From the NCBI GenBank assembly GCA_963791595.1, contig CAWBTF010000033.1, forward strand, positions 124,001 through 188,000: a stretch of 64,000 nucleotides of DNA, read 5' to 3'. Below are positions 1 to 11,006 of this stretch, one piece after another. The notes beneath the pieces are model-generated. The model saw nothing but the letters and a program-made list of their open reading frames with translations, was not told the origin of the DNA and ran no database searches. The DNA comes from JAEMQF01 sp963791595 (lineage in GTDB: Bacteria > Pseudomonadota > Gammaproteobacteria > Burkholderiales > Burkholderiaceae_C). The translations under genes were made by a program, and so were the position numbers. The stretch's first letter is position 1. Every line of letters begins with the position of its first letter.

Positions 1-263
1 CCGCAGCTCGACAATTCGGCGATCCGGCGCACCAGGTCCATGCCGTCCATGTCGGGCAAGCCGAGATCGATGATGCACAGATCGGGTCGTTCGGTCTGCA
101 AGCGGCGCAGAACATTGGCGCCGTTGCGGTACGCCTCGGCCGCGAAGCCGAATTGATGCAGGGCATCGACGACGAGCCTGGATACCGCATCATCGTCCTC
201 GACGACGAAGATCAGCGCCTCGGGCGGCGCCGCATCGTCCGCGCGTGGCAGGGTGGGAGTCAT
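1..263 (-). CDS. Response regulator, receiver domain (partial, runs off the window)
   Basis: Reading leftward from an ATG at 263, the first 87 codons encode a CheY-like receiver domain. The acidic cluster VVEDDD, the phospho-acceptor stretch CIIDLGLPDMDG and the following helix are all present. The C-terminal half, including any output domain, lies beyond position 1, so the regulator class cannot be told. It is on the same strand as the hybrid kinase ending at 2446 and lies just downstream of it; the repeat mosaic and IS110 element now separate the two. I infer a formerly contiguous kinase-regulator pair. No Shine-Dalgarno motif is obvious upstream of 263, where the repeat begins almost immediately. 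Confidence 0.85.
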   Translation of the reverse strand, partial: MTPTLPRADDAAPPEALIFVVEDDDAVSRLVVDALHQFGFAAEAYRNGANVLRRLQTERPDLCIIDLGLPDMDGMDLVRRIAELSSC

Positions 264-268
264 GTCAT

Positions 269-1017
269 TTGCTCCACTGCGATTCGCGCGGCCCGCGACG
301 CATGGAACGCCGATGCATCGGGGAGGGCTGCTTTCGGCCCGTTGCTGTCCTTTGAAGGTCAGCTGTTCGCCAATAGCTCAGCGCGGCGCGGCAGGCGCTG
401 CCCGCAGGGGCCCGCAGCGGGCTCATGCTGTGGCGGTCTGCGCTTCGCTCCGACTCCGCTGCGCTGCTCGCCGCCACAGAAATCGCCCACTGCGAGCCCC
501 TGCGGGCAGCGCCTGCCGCGCGGCAACGGCGGTGGTCTGTGTTGCGGCGAAAGTCAAAGCCGAGTTCACGTGCGGTGCATTGGACCTTCGTCCCGGACAA
601 CCGAACCGTGCCAGCACGGCAGGCGGCACCCGGTGGGGCCTGGTGGGGGCGATTTCTGGGGCGACGAGCAGCGCAGGACTGGCGTCGGCGCGCGCAGCGC
701 GCATCCAAAACTGACTCGCCGCGCCTGTTTGAGCGTAGCGAACGAAGTGAGCGAAGCGAGTTCGCGGCGCGACGCCAGGCCGAGCAGCGCAGTGGAGTCG
801 GCGCGCGGCGCCGACCGCCCCGGCATGAGCCCCCGCCAGGCCCCACCGGGTGCCGCCTGCCGCGCCGCGCTGACGCATGGGCGCATAGCGGACGCTCAAA
901 GGTCAGCAACGGGCCGAAAGCAGTCAGCGATTCGCTGAAAGGCCGACGCAAGTCGACGTAGACGAGGTTCACTTCAGTTGCTCCACCGCGCTTCGCGCGA
1001 CCCGCGACGCATGAAAC
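269..1017. repeat. Mosaic of palindromic repeat modules bounded by a 40-bp direct repeat
   Basis: No credible gene lies here; the open frames on both strands overlap each other and have repeat-like composition. The block is bounded by a near-identical direct repeat, 269-308 and 978-1017 (36 of 40 bases match by eye). Inside are two inverted-repeat pairs: 390-410 with 497-517 (21 bp, perfect), and 617-650 with 829-862 (34 bp, one mismatch). The stretch 349-407 recurs at 44451-44509 with 55 of 59 bases matching, so this is a dispersed family. It resembles multicopy MITE- or REP-like elements of betaproteobacteria. It lies between a response regulator start and an IS110 element. Confidence 0.75.
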
Positions 1018-1029
1018 GGGAGTCAAATA

Positions 1030-1205
1030 GCGCTGCGGCGTCCGGCACAGAGGTCGGTTCGTACTTGGTGCTTCGAGCCCGTACTTCAGTTGGACCCGCG
1101 GCCCCACGAGCACCCCGTACTGTCGCCTTGGGTCTCTGACTCTCGAGCACGCATCTCAGACTCCGATGACGTGGGCCGCACGCCGATGTCGCCGCGAACT
1201 GGAGG
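1030..1205 (+). ncRNA. Candidate bridge RNA region of the IS110 element
   Basis: In the IS110 group the non-coding region upstream of the transposase encodes a structured bridge RNA with target- and donor-binding loops. Here about 175 non-coding bases precede the transposase. They contain short inverted repeats, for example GGTGCTTCG near 1063 and CGAGCACC near 1107. The family knowledge is solid; that this segment is transcribed and folds so is inference from position and length only. If the element belongs to the IS1111 group the RNA would instead lie downstream, but almost no room exists there. Confidence 0.35.
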
Positions 1206-1210
1206 TGACC

Positions 1211-2434
1211 ATGGAAGTGATCTATCCCCGCTGCGCGGGACTGGACGTTCACAAGCAGACCGTCGTGGCTTGTGTGCGCATTGCGAGCGTTGGGCCGTTG
1301 TCCCAAGAGGTTCGAACGTTCGAGACGACGACCTCGGGGCTGCTCAAGCTGTGCGACTGGCTCGACTCGATGGGTGTTCAGCACGTCGCGATGGAGGCCA
1401 CGGGCGTGTACTGGAAGCCCGTGTGGCACCTGCTGGAAGGCCACTTCGAACTGGTGCTGGCCAACGCCGCGCATGTCAAGAACGTGCCCGGCCGCAAGAC
1501 CGACGTCAACGACGCCATGTGGCTGGCCGATCTGCTGGCCCACGGCCTGATTCGCGCCAGCTTCGTGCCGCCAGCGGCGGTGCAGGAGCTTCGCTCCCTG
1601 ACCCGCACGCGCAAGCAGTTCGTTCGCGAACGCAGCTCTCACGTACTGCGTATCGACAAGGTGCTCGAGGACGCCAACCTCAAGCTTGGGGTGGTGCTCA
1701 GCGACATCATGGGCAAGAGCGGGCGCGCGGTCTTGCAGGCCATCGTTGACGGAGAAGACGACCCGCAGCGCCTGGCCGCGCACGTCAGCGTGCGCGTCAA
1801 GGCCAGCCGCGCCGAAGTGCTTGAAGCGCTGCGTGGGCGCGTGCGCGCCCACCATCGCTTCATGCTCAAGCTGCACTTGAGCCACATCGATGCGCTGGAC
1901 AAGGCCGTCGCTGAAATCGAGCGCGAGGTGGGGCGCGGCTTGGAGCCTTTTCGGCAAGCCGCCAAGCTGCTGAGCACGATGCCCGGAATCAGCGACACCA
2001 GTGCCCACGTGATCGTGGCCGAGATCGGCATCGACATGTCGCGCTTCGCCACGCCGGGCCATCTGCTGTCCTGGGCCTGCATGTGCCCGCGCAACGACGA
2101 GAGCGCCGGCAAGCGCCGCAGCACGCGGCTGCGCCGCGGCGGCAAGTGGCTCAAGACCACCATGGTTCAAGCCGCTTGGGCCGCCGTCAAGGTCAAGGGC
2201 GGCTACCTGCAAGCGCAGTTCCATCGCCTGCGCGCGCGCCGCGGCGCCAAGAAGGCCATCATCGGCGTGGCCGCCTCGATGCTCACTGCCGCTTGGCACA
2301 TGCTGCGCGATGGCACCGAATGGCACGACCTGGGAGCGGCCCACTTCGATCGTGCCGATGCCGCCAAGACCGCCAACCGGCTCATTCGCCGCCTTCAGCA
2401 GATCGGGTACGCCGTGCACGCCACACCCTCTTGA
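1211..2434 (+). CDS. IS110-family transposase
   Basis: This 407-residue DEDD recombinase starts at the ATG following GGAGGTGACC, an excellent ribosome binding site. The N-terminal RuvC-like domain shows the family pattern: GLDVHK, then MEATGVYW, then the NVPGRKTDVNDA stretch with two acidic residues. The C-terminal Transposase_20 domain covers about residues 250-370, with PGISDTSAHVIVAEIG and a conserved serine-containing SWACMCPRND segment. The length is typical and there are no internal stops, so the gene looks intact and possibly active. It reads opposite to the split two-component genes on either side. Confidence 0.95.
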   Translation: MEVIYPRCAGLDVHKQTVVACVRIASVGPLSQEVRTFETTTSGLLKLCDWLDSMGVQHVAMEATGVYWKPVWHLLEGHFELVLANAAHVKNVPGRKTDVNDAMWLADLLAHGLIRASFVPPAAVQELRSLTRTRKQFVRERSSHVLRIDKVLEDANLKLGVVLSDIMGKSGRAVLQAIVDGEDDPQRLAAHVSVRVKASRAEVLEALRGRVRAHHRFMLKLHLSHIDALDKAVAEIEREVGRGLEPFRQAAKLLSTMPGISDTSAHVIVAEIGIDMSRFATPGHLLSWACMCPRNDESAGKRRSTRLRRGGKWLKTTMVQAAWAAVKVKGGYLQAQFHRLRARRGAKKAIIGVAASMLTAAWHMLRDGTEWHDLGAAHFDRADAAKTANRLIRRLQQIGYAVHATPS

Positions 2435-2445
2435 CCGATCAGGTT

Positions 2446-4420
2446 TCATCTCAGGGCACCCTCGATCAGCGCCGCGAGTTGCAGCCTGGTGAATGGCTTG
2501 GGCAGGATAGCGAGGTCGATCGGCTGCTCCAGTTCGGGAGCGTGGCCGCTCATCAGCACCACGCGCGGCACGCCGCATCGCTCGCGGGCGAACGCCGCCA
2601 ACTCCCGGCCGTCGACGCCGCCGGGCATCACCACGTCGGACAGCAGCAGCGCGATGCCCGGGGTCTGCTCGAGGATCTGTTTCGCCTCGATGCCGTTCTC
2701 GGCCTCGATGACCGTGAAGCCGAGCTCGAGGAGAAAGCGCCGCGCCACTTTGCGAACGTCCGGGTCGTCTTCAACCAGCAGCGCCAGGCCCTGAGCGCTG
2801 CGTGCCGCGTCGCGCGGGTGGCTCCTCGGCGGCCGGCGCGAAATCGCTGCTGAGCTCCGAGGCGGGCAGCCACAGCGTCACCGTCGTTCCCTGGCCGACC
2901 TGGCTGGCAACGCTGATCGCGCCGTCCGATTGCTTGATGAAGCCGTAGACCATCGCCATGCCCAAACCGGTTCCCAGGCCTGCCTTCTTCGTCGTGAAGA
3001 AGGGTTCGAAGACCCGCGCCAGAGTCTTCGGATCCATGCCGCTGCCGTCGTCGATGACTTCGATGCGGATGTAGGCACCGGCTTGGACCTGCAGCTCGGC
3101 GGCTGCTGTCTGGTCGAGCGCCGATGCGCACGCGTGCACGCGGACCGTGCCGCGCGACTGCGTTGCGTCGCGTGCGTTGAGAATCAGGTTGAGCAGCGCG
3201 TTCTGCAGTTGGTGCGAGTCGATCCACGCCCACAACGGCGCCGCGCCCGCGTCGATGTCGAGCCTCAGGCTTTCCGGCAGCGACCTGCGAACCAGCCGGC
3301 CGACCGATGCGATCAGCGGCGCCACGTCGACCGCCTGCGCCTCCAGCGGCTGCTGGCGCGAAAACGACAGCAGGGCCTTGATCAGTTCGGCGCCGCGCCG
3401 CGCCGCATCGACCGCCGGCTCGACGAATTCCGCCACCGCCGCATCGCCCGGCCGCGCATCGGACAAGGCATTCAGATTGCCGATCACGACCGTCAGGATG
3501 TTGTTGAAATCGTGCGCCAAGCCGCCCGTCAGTTGGCCCAACGCTTCCATCTTCTGTGCCTGCACCAGCATCTCCTGCGTGCGCTTCTGGTCGGTCACGT
3601 CGAATGTGAGTTCGAAGCAACCTGCCACCGAGCCGTCGGCGGCGATCTCCGGAATCAAGGTGGTGCGAGCGATCACGGTGCGGCCGCCGACCACGGTGGC
3701 CTCGTATTCGAAGCTCACGGCCTCTCCCGCCATGGCGCGAAGCACGTTCGGCCGAATCCCGGCGTAGGTGGCCGCACCCAGGTACTCCCGGGCACTGGCT
3801 GCGCGCGGATTCGCGGGGTCCAGGCCATACCACGACTGGTAGGCGCGATTCAGATAGCGATACACGCGCTGCGCGTCGAAGTAGCCGATCAACGCGGGGA
3901 TCGAGTCGGTGATCAGCCGCAGCTTGGCTTCGCTCAGGCGCAACTCGGCGGTGCGCTCCGCGACGCGCGACTCGAGCAGCGCGTTGTGCTCGCGGATCTG
4001 GCGCTGCGCGGTCTTCTCGGCCGACACGTCCGAATAGAGCGTCACGAAGCCATGCGCAGGCACGGGCACGCCCCGAATCCTCAATACGCAGCCGTTGGGT
4101 CGGGAGCGCTCGAACTCGTGCGGCGTGAACTCGCGCGCCGCGCGAATACGCTCGTCGACGAGGCTTTGCACAGTGCCGGGGCCATAGTCGCCGCGCTCGG
4201 CGTTGAAGCGGATGAAGCTCTCGAACGGCGCGCCCACGTAGGCCATCTCGGGAGGGAAGTCGAGCAGACGCAAAAACGACATGTTCCAGGCGACCAGGCG
4301 CAGGTCGAGGCCGTACAGCGTGAATCCTTGATCGACGAAGTCGAGCGCGGCCTGCAAGGCCTGCAGTCGCATCGGGAAGGCGGTGGGAGGTTCGCTCAAG
4401 GAAATGCTCAGTGGCAGCAC
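2446..4420 (-). CDS. Hybrid sensor histidine kinase with C-terminal receiver (frameshifted)
   Basis: The protein has PAS-type sensor domains (about residues 20-130 and 170-290), a coiled linker, a HisKA helix with the phospho-acceptor in LAHDFNN, and a HATPase domain with NLILNARDA and the G boxes DDGSGMD and GLGTGLGM. A receiver follows (LLVEDDPDVR, then LLLSDVVMPGG). No transmembrane segment is seen, so sensing is probably cytoplasmic. Near 2808-2816 the kinase and receiver frames separate. Removing one base rejoins them as PPADAARSAQGL, so this is probably a sequence error rather than a split gene. The start may be GTG 4420 or ATG 4372. The signal sensed is unknown. Confidence 0.85.
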
Positions 4421-4475
4421 GCAGTAGAAGCACGGCTTGCAGGAATTCTAGGAGTGGGCACACTCAGGCGCAGGG

Positions 4476-4523
4476 CGATGCAAACATTCGTCACATTGCA
4501 TCGCTGCCAGTGAAACATTCGTC
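4476..4523. promoter_or_regulatory. Candidate operator between the kinase gene and acs
   Basis: Two overlapping symmetries lie 40-85 bases before the acs start. A perfect 8-bp inverted repeat, CGATGCAA at 4476-4483 and TTGCATCG at 4496-4503, frames a 12-bp spacer. An 11-bp direct repeat, AAACATTCGTC, sits at 4482-4492 and 4513-4523, with a 31-bp period close to three helical turns. Same-face repeats of this kind often bind a dimeric activator. The region is less GC-rich than the flanking genes. The regulator is unknown; the adjacent two-component system is a natural but unproven candidate. Confidence 0.45.
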
Positions 4524-4561
4524 GGCCATCCTTCTATCTACCCTGTTGGAGGAGCAGCAAC

Positions 4562-6530
<1,969 letters not shown>

Positions 6531-6557
6531 AACCCTCACCCCGGCCCTCGCACTTCC

Positions 6558-6626
6558 GTCATCCCGGCGCACGCCGGGATCCACTGTGGCCGGCATACGG
6601 TGGATCCCGGCGTGCGCCGGGATGAC
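6558..6626. repeat. Intergenic 27-bp inverted repeat of the GTCATCCCGGCG family
   Basis: Perfect 27-bp arms at 6558-6584 and 6600-6626 flank a 15-base loop, so transcripts would form a very stable hairpin between acs and yjcH. Related copies occur at 8708-8734, 13321-13412 and 34169-34236, always between genes. Elements of this sequence are abundant in many proteobacterial genomes; their role is not settled. There is no T-run, so it is not a classical terminator. Confidence 0.85.
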
Positions 6627-6650
6627 AGCTACGACACCCAAGGAGACACC

Positions 6651-6962
6651 ATGGCCACCGACGCCATCACTTCGCGCATCCTGCAAGACCCGAAGTACCA
6701 GGAACTCAAGTCCAAACGCAGCAGCTTCGGCTGGTGGCTCACGCTCGGAATGATGATCGTCTACTACGGCTTCATCCTGCTCGTCGCGTTCAACAAGCCC
6801 TTCCTCGCGACGCGCCTGGGCGAGGGCGTGATGACGGTGGGCATTCCGCTGGGGCTGGGCGTCATCGTCTTCACGGTCGTCATCACCGGGATCTACGTGC
6901 GCCGCGCGAACAGCGAATTCGACGCGCTGACGGAACAGATCGCCAAGGGAGCGCTGAAATGA
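6651..6962 (+). CDS. yjcH: DUF485 membrane protein, partner of ActP
   Basis: A 103-residue inner-membrane protein of the DUF485/YjcH family, starting at the ATG after AAGGAGACACC. It has two hydrophobic segments: about residues 25-47 (WWLTLGMMIVYYGFILLVAF) and 58-80. YjcH homologues are almost always encoded directly upstream of the acetate/solute symporter ActP and are presumed to aid its assembly or function, though no biochemical role is firmly established. The stop codon overlaps the ATG of actP (ATGA), so the two are translationally coupled. Confidence 0.9.
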   Translation: MATDAITSRILQDPKYQELKSKRSSFGWWLTLGMMIVYYGFILLVAFNKPFLATRLGEGVMTVGIPLGLGVIVFTVVITGIYVRRANSEFDALTEQIAKGALK

Positions 6963-8698
6963 GCGGCCTCGCAACGATCATCGCAACTCATGCGCCAGCT
7001 GCTGACGCTTGGCAGCTTTGTTCGGCGTGTCGGCCGCCGTGCTCGCCGCAGGCGCCGACCTCGGCCAGGCGCAGAAGCAGGCGACCAACTGGACCGCGAT
7101 CGGCGATGTTCGCGGTCTTCGTGATCGGCACGCTGTTCATCACCAAGTGGGCCGCGGCCAAGACCAAGTCCGCGGCCGACTTCTACACCGCGGGCGGCGG
7201 CATCACCGGCTTCCAGAACGGCCTGGCGATCGCCGGCGACTACATGTCGGCGGCGTCGTTCCTGGGCATCTCGGCGGCCGTGATGGTGGGCGGCTTCGAC
7301 GGGCTGATCTACTCGATCGGCTTCCTCGTCGGCTGGCCGGTCGTGACGTTCATGCTCGCCGAGCGCCTGCGCAACCTCGGCAAGTTCACGTTCGCCGACG
7401 TCGCCGCGTTCCGCTTCGAGCAGACGCCGGTGCGCGTGTTCGCGGCGTCGGGAACGCTCGTCGTCGTCGCGTTCTACCTGATCGCGCAGATGGTCGGCGC
7501 CGGGCAGCTCATCAAGCTGCTGTTCGGCCTGGAGTACTGGATCGCGGTCGTCATCGTCGGCGGTCTGATGATGGTCTACGTGCTGTTCGGCGGCATGACG
7601 GCGACGACCTGGGTGCAGATCATCAAGGCCTGCCTGCTGCTCGGCGGCGCGACGTTCATGGCGCTGATGGTGCTGTGGAACTTCGGCTTCAGCCCCGAAG
7701 CGATGTTCGCCAAGGCGGTCGAGATCAAGACCGGCATCGCCACGGCGGCAGGCAAGAACCCGCAGGAGGCCGCGGCGCAGGGCTTCTCGATCATGGGGCC
7801 GGGCGGCTTCATCAAGGACCCGGTTTCGGCGATCAGCTTCGGCATGGCGCTGATGTTCGGCACCGCCGGCCTGCCGCACATCCTGATGCGCTTCTTCACC
7901 GTTCCCAACGCCAAGGAGGCGCGCAAGTCGGTGTTCTGGGCGACCACGTGGATCGGCTACTTCTACATCCTCACGTTCATCATCGGCTTCGGCGCGATCA
8001 CCTTCGTGCTGACGAATCCGCAGTTCCTCGACGCGAAAGGCGGCTTGCTCGGCGGCGGCAACATGGCGGCGGTGCACCTGGCCAACGCGGTGGGCGGCAA
8101 CGTGTTCCTCGGCTTCATTTCGGCGGTGGCGTTCGCGACCATCCTCGCCGTGGTCGCCGGGCTCACGCTGTCGGGCGCTTCCGCCGTGTCGCACGACCTG
8201 TACGCGACCGTCGTGAAGAAAGGCAAGGCCGACAGCGCGGCCGAGCTGAAGGTGTCGCGCATCACGACGGTCGTGCTGGGCCTGGTCGCCGTGGTGCTCG
8301 GTATCGCGTTCGAGAAGCAGAACATTGCGTTCATGGTGAGCCTGGCATTTGCCATCGCCGCGTCGGCCAACTTCCCGGTGCTGCTGATGTCGGTGCTGTG
8401 GAAAGACTGCACGACGCGCGGCGCCGTGATCGGCGGCTTCCTCGGCCTGATCTCGTCGGTGCTGCTGACCGTCGTGTCGCCGGCGGTGTGGGAGGCGACG
8501 CTCGGCAACGCCAAGGGCTCGGCGCTGTTTCCGTACCAGTCGCCCGCGCTGTTCTCGATGACGATCGGCTTTGTCGGCATCTGGCTGTTCTCGATCCTCG
8601 ACACGAGCGCGCGCGCCAGGCAAGACCGGGCGGGGTTCCTCGCGCAGCAGGTGCGGTCAGAGACCGGCATCGGCGCGTCGGGAGCGTCCGGGCATTGA
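6959..8698 (+). CDS. actP: Cation/acetate symporter ActP (frameshifted near the N-terminus)
   Basis: A sodium/solute symporter (SSF) family permease for acetate and related short acids. From about residue 50 onward it matches ActP closely: FYTAGGGITGFQNGLAIAGD, MFGTAGLPHILMRFF, NMAAVHLANAVGGN, with about 13 membrane spans. The N-terminus is disordered by extra bases. Near 7012-7021 removal of a T joins MRQLLTLGS to LFGVSAAVLAAGADLGQ, and at 7101-7104 removal of a G gives NWTAIAMFAVFV. The chosen ATG at 6959 has a good ribosome site (AAGGGAG) and overlaps the yjcH stop, but then a third extra base is needed before 6990. ATG 6990 is the alternative start. Confidence 0.9.
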   Translation: MSGLATIIATHAPAADAWQLCSACRPPCSPQAPTSARRRSRRPTGPRSAMFAVFVIGTLFITKWAAAKTKSAADFYTAGGGITGFQNGLAIAGDYMSAASFLGISAAVMVGGFDGLIYSIGFLVGWPVVTFMLAERLRNLGKFTFADVAAFRFEQTPVRVFAASGTLVVVAFYLIAQMVGAGQLIKLLFGLEYWIAVVIVGGLMMVYVLFGGMTATTWVQIIKACLLLGGATFMALMVLWNFGFSPEAMFAKAVEIKTGIATAAGKNPQEAAAQGFSIMGPGGFIKDPVSAISFGMALMFGTAGLPHILMRFFTVPNAKEARKSVFWATTWIGYFYILTFIIGFGAITFVLTNPQFLDAKGGLLGGGNMAAVHLANAVGGNVFLGFISAVAFATILAVVAGLTLSGASAVSHDLYATVVKKGKADSAAELKVSRITTVVLGLVAVVLGIAFEKQNIAFMVSLAFAIAASANFPVLLMSVLWKDCTTRGAVIGGFLGLISSVLLTVVSPAVWEATLGNAKGSALFPYQSPALFSMTIGFVGIWLFSILDTSARARQDRAGFLAQQVRSETGIGASGASGH

Positions 8699-8707
8699 AG
8701 GGTGAGG

Positions 8708-8734
8708 GTGGATACCGGCCTTCGCCGGTATGAC
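8708..8734. repeat. Half copy of the intergenic GTCATCCCGG-type palindrome
   Basis: GTGGATACCGGCCTTCGCCGGTATGAC is a diverged single arm of the same element as at 6558-6626, with its own short hairpin (ATACCGGC and GCCGGTAT). It lies in the 76-base gap between actP and the thiolase gene. Confidence 0.65.
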
Positions 8735-8774
8735 AGGTCGGGCAGAAGGTTGAGCAACATCGAGGGGTTGAAGT

Positions 8775-9960
8775 ATGAGCAAGCGTGATGTGGTCGTGTT
8801 GTCGGCGGTGCGGTCCGCGATCGGCAGTTTCGGTGGCGGCCTGGCGGACATCGAACCGCCCGAACTCGCCGGCACGGTGATGAAGGAGGCGGTTGCGCGC
8901 TCCGGCGTCGACGCCAAACAGATCAACTACGTGACGGTGGGCAACACCATTCCCACCGACAGCCGCTTCGCGTACGTCGCACGCGTCGCCTCGATCCAGG
9001 CCGGGCTGCCGATGGATTCGGTCGCGATGGCGGTGAACCGGCTCTGTTCGTCGGGCTTGCAGGCGGTGGTGAGCACGGCGCAGAACATCCTGCTCGGCGA
9101 TTGCGATTACGGCATCGGCGGCGGCGTCGAAGTCATGTCGCGCGGCGGTTACCTGTCCACCCAGATGCGCAACGGCGCGCGCATGGGCGACGCGAAGATG
9201 ATCGACACGATGGTCGCGACGCTGACCGATCCGTTCGGCGTCGGCCACATGGGAATCACGGCGGAGAACCTGACCGTCAAGTGGGGCATCACACGCGAGC
9301 AGCAGGATGCGCTCGCGGCTGAGTCGCACCGCCGCGCGGCGGCGGCGATCGCGCAAGGGCCGCTTCAAGTCGCAGATCGTCGCCATCGTCAAACCCACGC
9401 GCAAGGGCGACGTCACGTTCGACACCGACGAGCATGTGAAGGCGCAGACGACGGTCGAGACGCTTTCGAAGATGAAACCCGCGTTCAAGAAGGACGGCAG
9501 CGTCACCGCCGGCAACGCGTCGGGAATCAACGACGGCGCGGCCTTCCTCGTGCTCGCCGATGCGGCAGTGGCCGGCGCCGCCGGCCACAAACCCATCGCG
9601 CGGCTCGTGTCCTACGCGGTCGCCGGTGTGCCCAACGAGATCATGGGCGAGGGGCCGATACCGGCGACCAAGCTCGCCCTGAAAAAGGCCGGGCTGCGCA
9701 TCGACCAGCTCGACGTCATCGAATCGAATGAAGCCTTCGCGGCGCAGGCGATCGCGGTCTCGCGCGGGCTCGAGCTCGACCCGGCCAAGACGAACCCGAA
9801 CGGCGGCGCGATTGCGCTCGGGCATCCGATCGGCTGCTCAGGCGCGTTCCTCGCCACGAAGGCGATCTATGAGCTGCAGCGCATCGGCGGCAAGTACGCG
9901 CTGGTGACGATGTGCATCGGCGGCGGGCAGGGGATCGCGGCGATCTTCGAGCGGGTCTGA
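8775..9960 (+). CDS. Acetyl-CoA C-acyltransferase / beta-ketothiolase (frameshifted)
   Basis: A thiolase of about 394 residues that condenses acetyl-CoA or cleaves 3-ketoacyl-CoA, of the PhaA/BktB/AtoB group. The acyl-accepting cysteine is Cys91 in NRLCSSG. The GHPIGCSGA histidine motif and the second active-site cysteine in CIGGGQG are intact near the C-terminus. At 9354-9361 the frame changes. Removing one base gives AIAQGRFKSQIV, matching family sequences, so a sequence error is likely. It follows the acetate genes by 76 bases, so acetyl-CoA made by Acs could feed it, for example toward acetoacetyl-CoA. Substrate chain length cannot be read from the sequence. Confidence 0.93.
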
Positions 9961-10016
9961 CCTCATCCCTGCGGGGCCCTCCGGGGGCGGCGGCGACATC
10001 GCCGACGCCTGTGGCC

Positions 10017-11006
10017 TCAGTCGGCGTACTGCCCCGCCGCCTTGATCACGGCACTCCATTTGTCGATCTCGGCAGCGACGAATTTCTTGTGCTCGGCCGG
10101 GTTGAGGCGGCCGTCGGTCACGACGACCGCACCCAGCGCTTCCTGGCGCTTGATGAACTCGGGGTCTTTCAGCGCTTCCTTCAGCGCCGTGTTGAGCTTG
10201 GCCAACACATCGGCCGGCGTGCCCTTGGGCGCGTACAGGCCGTGCCAGATGCTGACGTTGAAGCCCTTGAGGCCCGACTCGTCCAGCGTCGGCAGCTTGC
10301 CCAGCACCGGCGTATTCACGCGCTTCAGCGTGCTCACCGCGTAGGCCTTCACCGTGCCGGCGGCGATCTGGCCGGTGGTGTTGGTGGTCTGGTCGCACAT
10401 CACGTCGACCTGGCCGCCGAGCAGGTCGTTCATCGCCGGGGCCGTGCCCTTGTACGGCACGGTGGTCATGTCGATCTGCACCGCGGCCTGGAACATCAGG
10501 CCGCACAGGTGCGAGGCCGAGCCCAGCCCGGCATTGGCGAGATTGACCTTGTTCTTGTTTTCATTGAGCCACTTCACCAGCTCGGGATAGGTGTTGGCCG
10601 GCAGCGTCTTGCGGCCCAGCAAGGTCATCGGCACATCGTTGATCATGCCGGCGAACTCGAAATCGTTGAGCACGTTGTAGTTGAGCTTGCGGTACATCGT
10701 CGGCGTCGTCGCCATGCCGACGTGGAACAGCAGCAGCGTGTAGCCGTCGGGCGCGGCCTTGGCCGCTTTGGTGGCACCGAGCGTGCCGCCGGCTCCGCCG
10801 ACGTTCTCGACCACCAGCGTGGCGCCGCCCATCGGCTTGCGCATCGCCTCGGCGAAATCGCGCGCCACCTTGTCGGTGGGGCCGCCGGCGGCGAAGGGCA
10901 CCACGATCGTGATGGGCTTGTCGGGATAGGCCGCAAACGCGGGGGCGGGCGCAACCGTGGCGGCGGCCAGCGTCATCGCTGCCAGGGTCGGGAGAGCATT
11001 TTTCAT
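10017..11006 (-). CDS. Bug/TctC-family periplasmic solute-binding protein
   Basis: A 329-residue tripartite tricarboxylate transporter receptor with an N-terminal signal peptide (cleavage near AFAAYPDKP). It shows the Bug family hallmarks: YPDKPITIVVPFAAGG, VVENVGGAGGTLG, and VPYKGTAPAMNDLLGGQVDVM. Such receptors bind small carboxylates or related ligands in the periplasm. No TctA/TctB membrane partners are nearby, so it is an orphan receptor, common in Burkholderiales. It converges with the thiolase gene. The ligand is unknown. Confidence 0.93.
   Translation of the reverse strand: MKNALPTLAAMTLAAATVAPAPAFAAYPDKPITIVVPFAAGGPTDKVARDFAEAMRKPMGGATLVVENVGGAGGTLGATKAAKAAPDGYTLLLFHVGMATTPTMYRKLNYNVLNDFEFAGMINDVPMTLLGRKTLPANTYPELVKWLNENKNKVNLANAGLGSASHLCGLMFQAAVQIDMTTVPYKGTAPAMNDLLGGQVDVMCDQTTNTTGQIAAGTVKAYAVSTLKRVNTPVLGKLPTLDESGLKGFNVSIWHGLYAPKGTPADVLAKLNTALKEALKDPEFIKRQEALGAVVVTDGRLNPAEHKKFVAAEIDKWSAVIKAAGQYAD

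Larger units (their letters stand above)
1018..2445 (+). mobile_element. IS110-family insertion sequence
   Basis: The element contains one DEDD transposase gene (1211-2434), a roughly 190-base non-coding left part and at most a very short right part, because the kinase stop codon sits at 2446. That layout fits the IS110 group. No clear terminal inverted repeats are seen, as expected for IS110. Exact ends cannot be fixed from one copy, so 1018 and 2445 are outer limits. The element abuts the repeat mosaic on its left; IS110 relatives often target repetitive palindromic DNA. Confidence 0.75.

Noticed and set aside
269..1017. CRISPR array
   Set aside because: Repeats are long, inverted and irregularly spaced; no regular spacers and no cas genes.
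153..1113. Overlapping open frames of 100-280 codons on both strands
   Set aside because: They overlap each other in several frames, match no family, and coincide with inverted-repeat DNA. The low stop frequency is due to high GC.
2446..2748. Separate single-domain receiver gene
   Set aside because: The receiver joins the kinase frame after removal of one base, and the linker resembles hybrid kinases.
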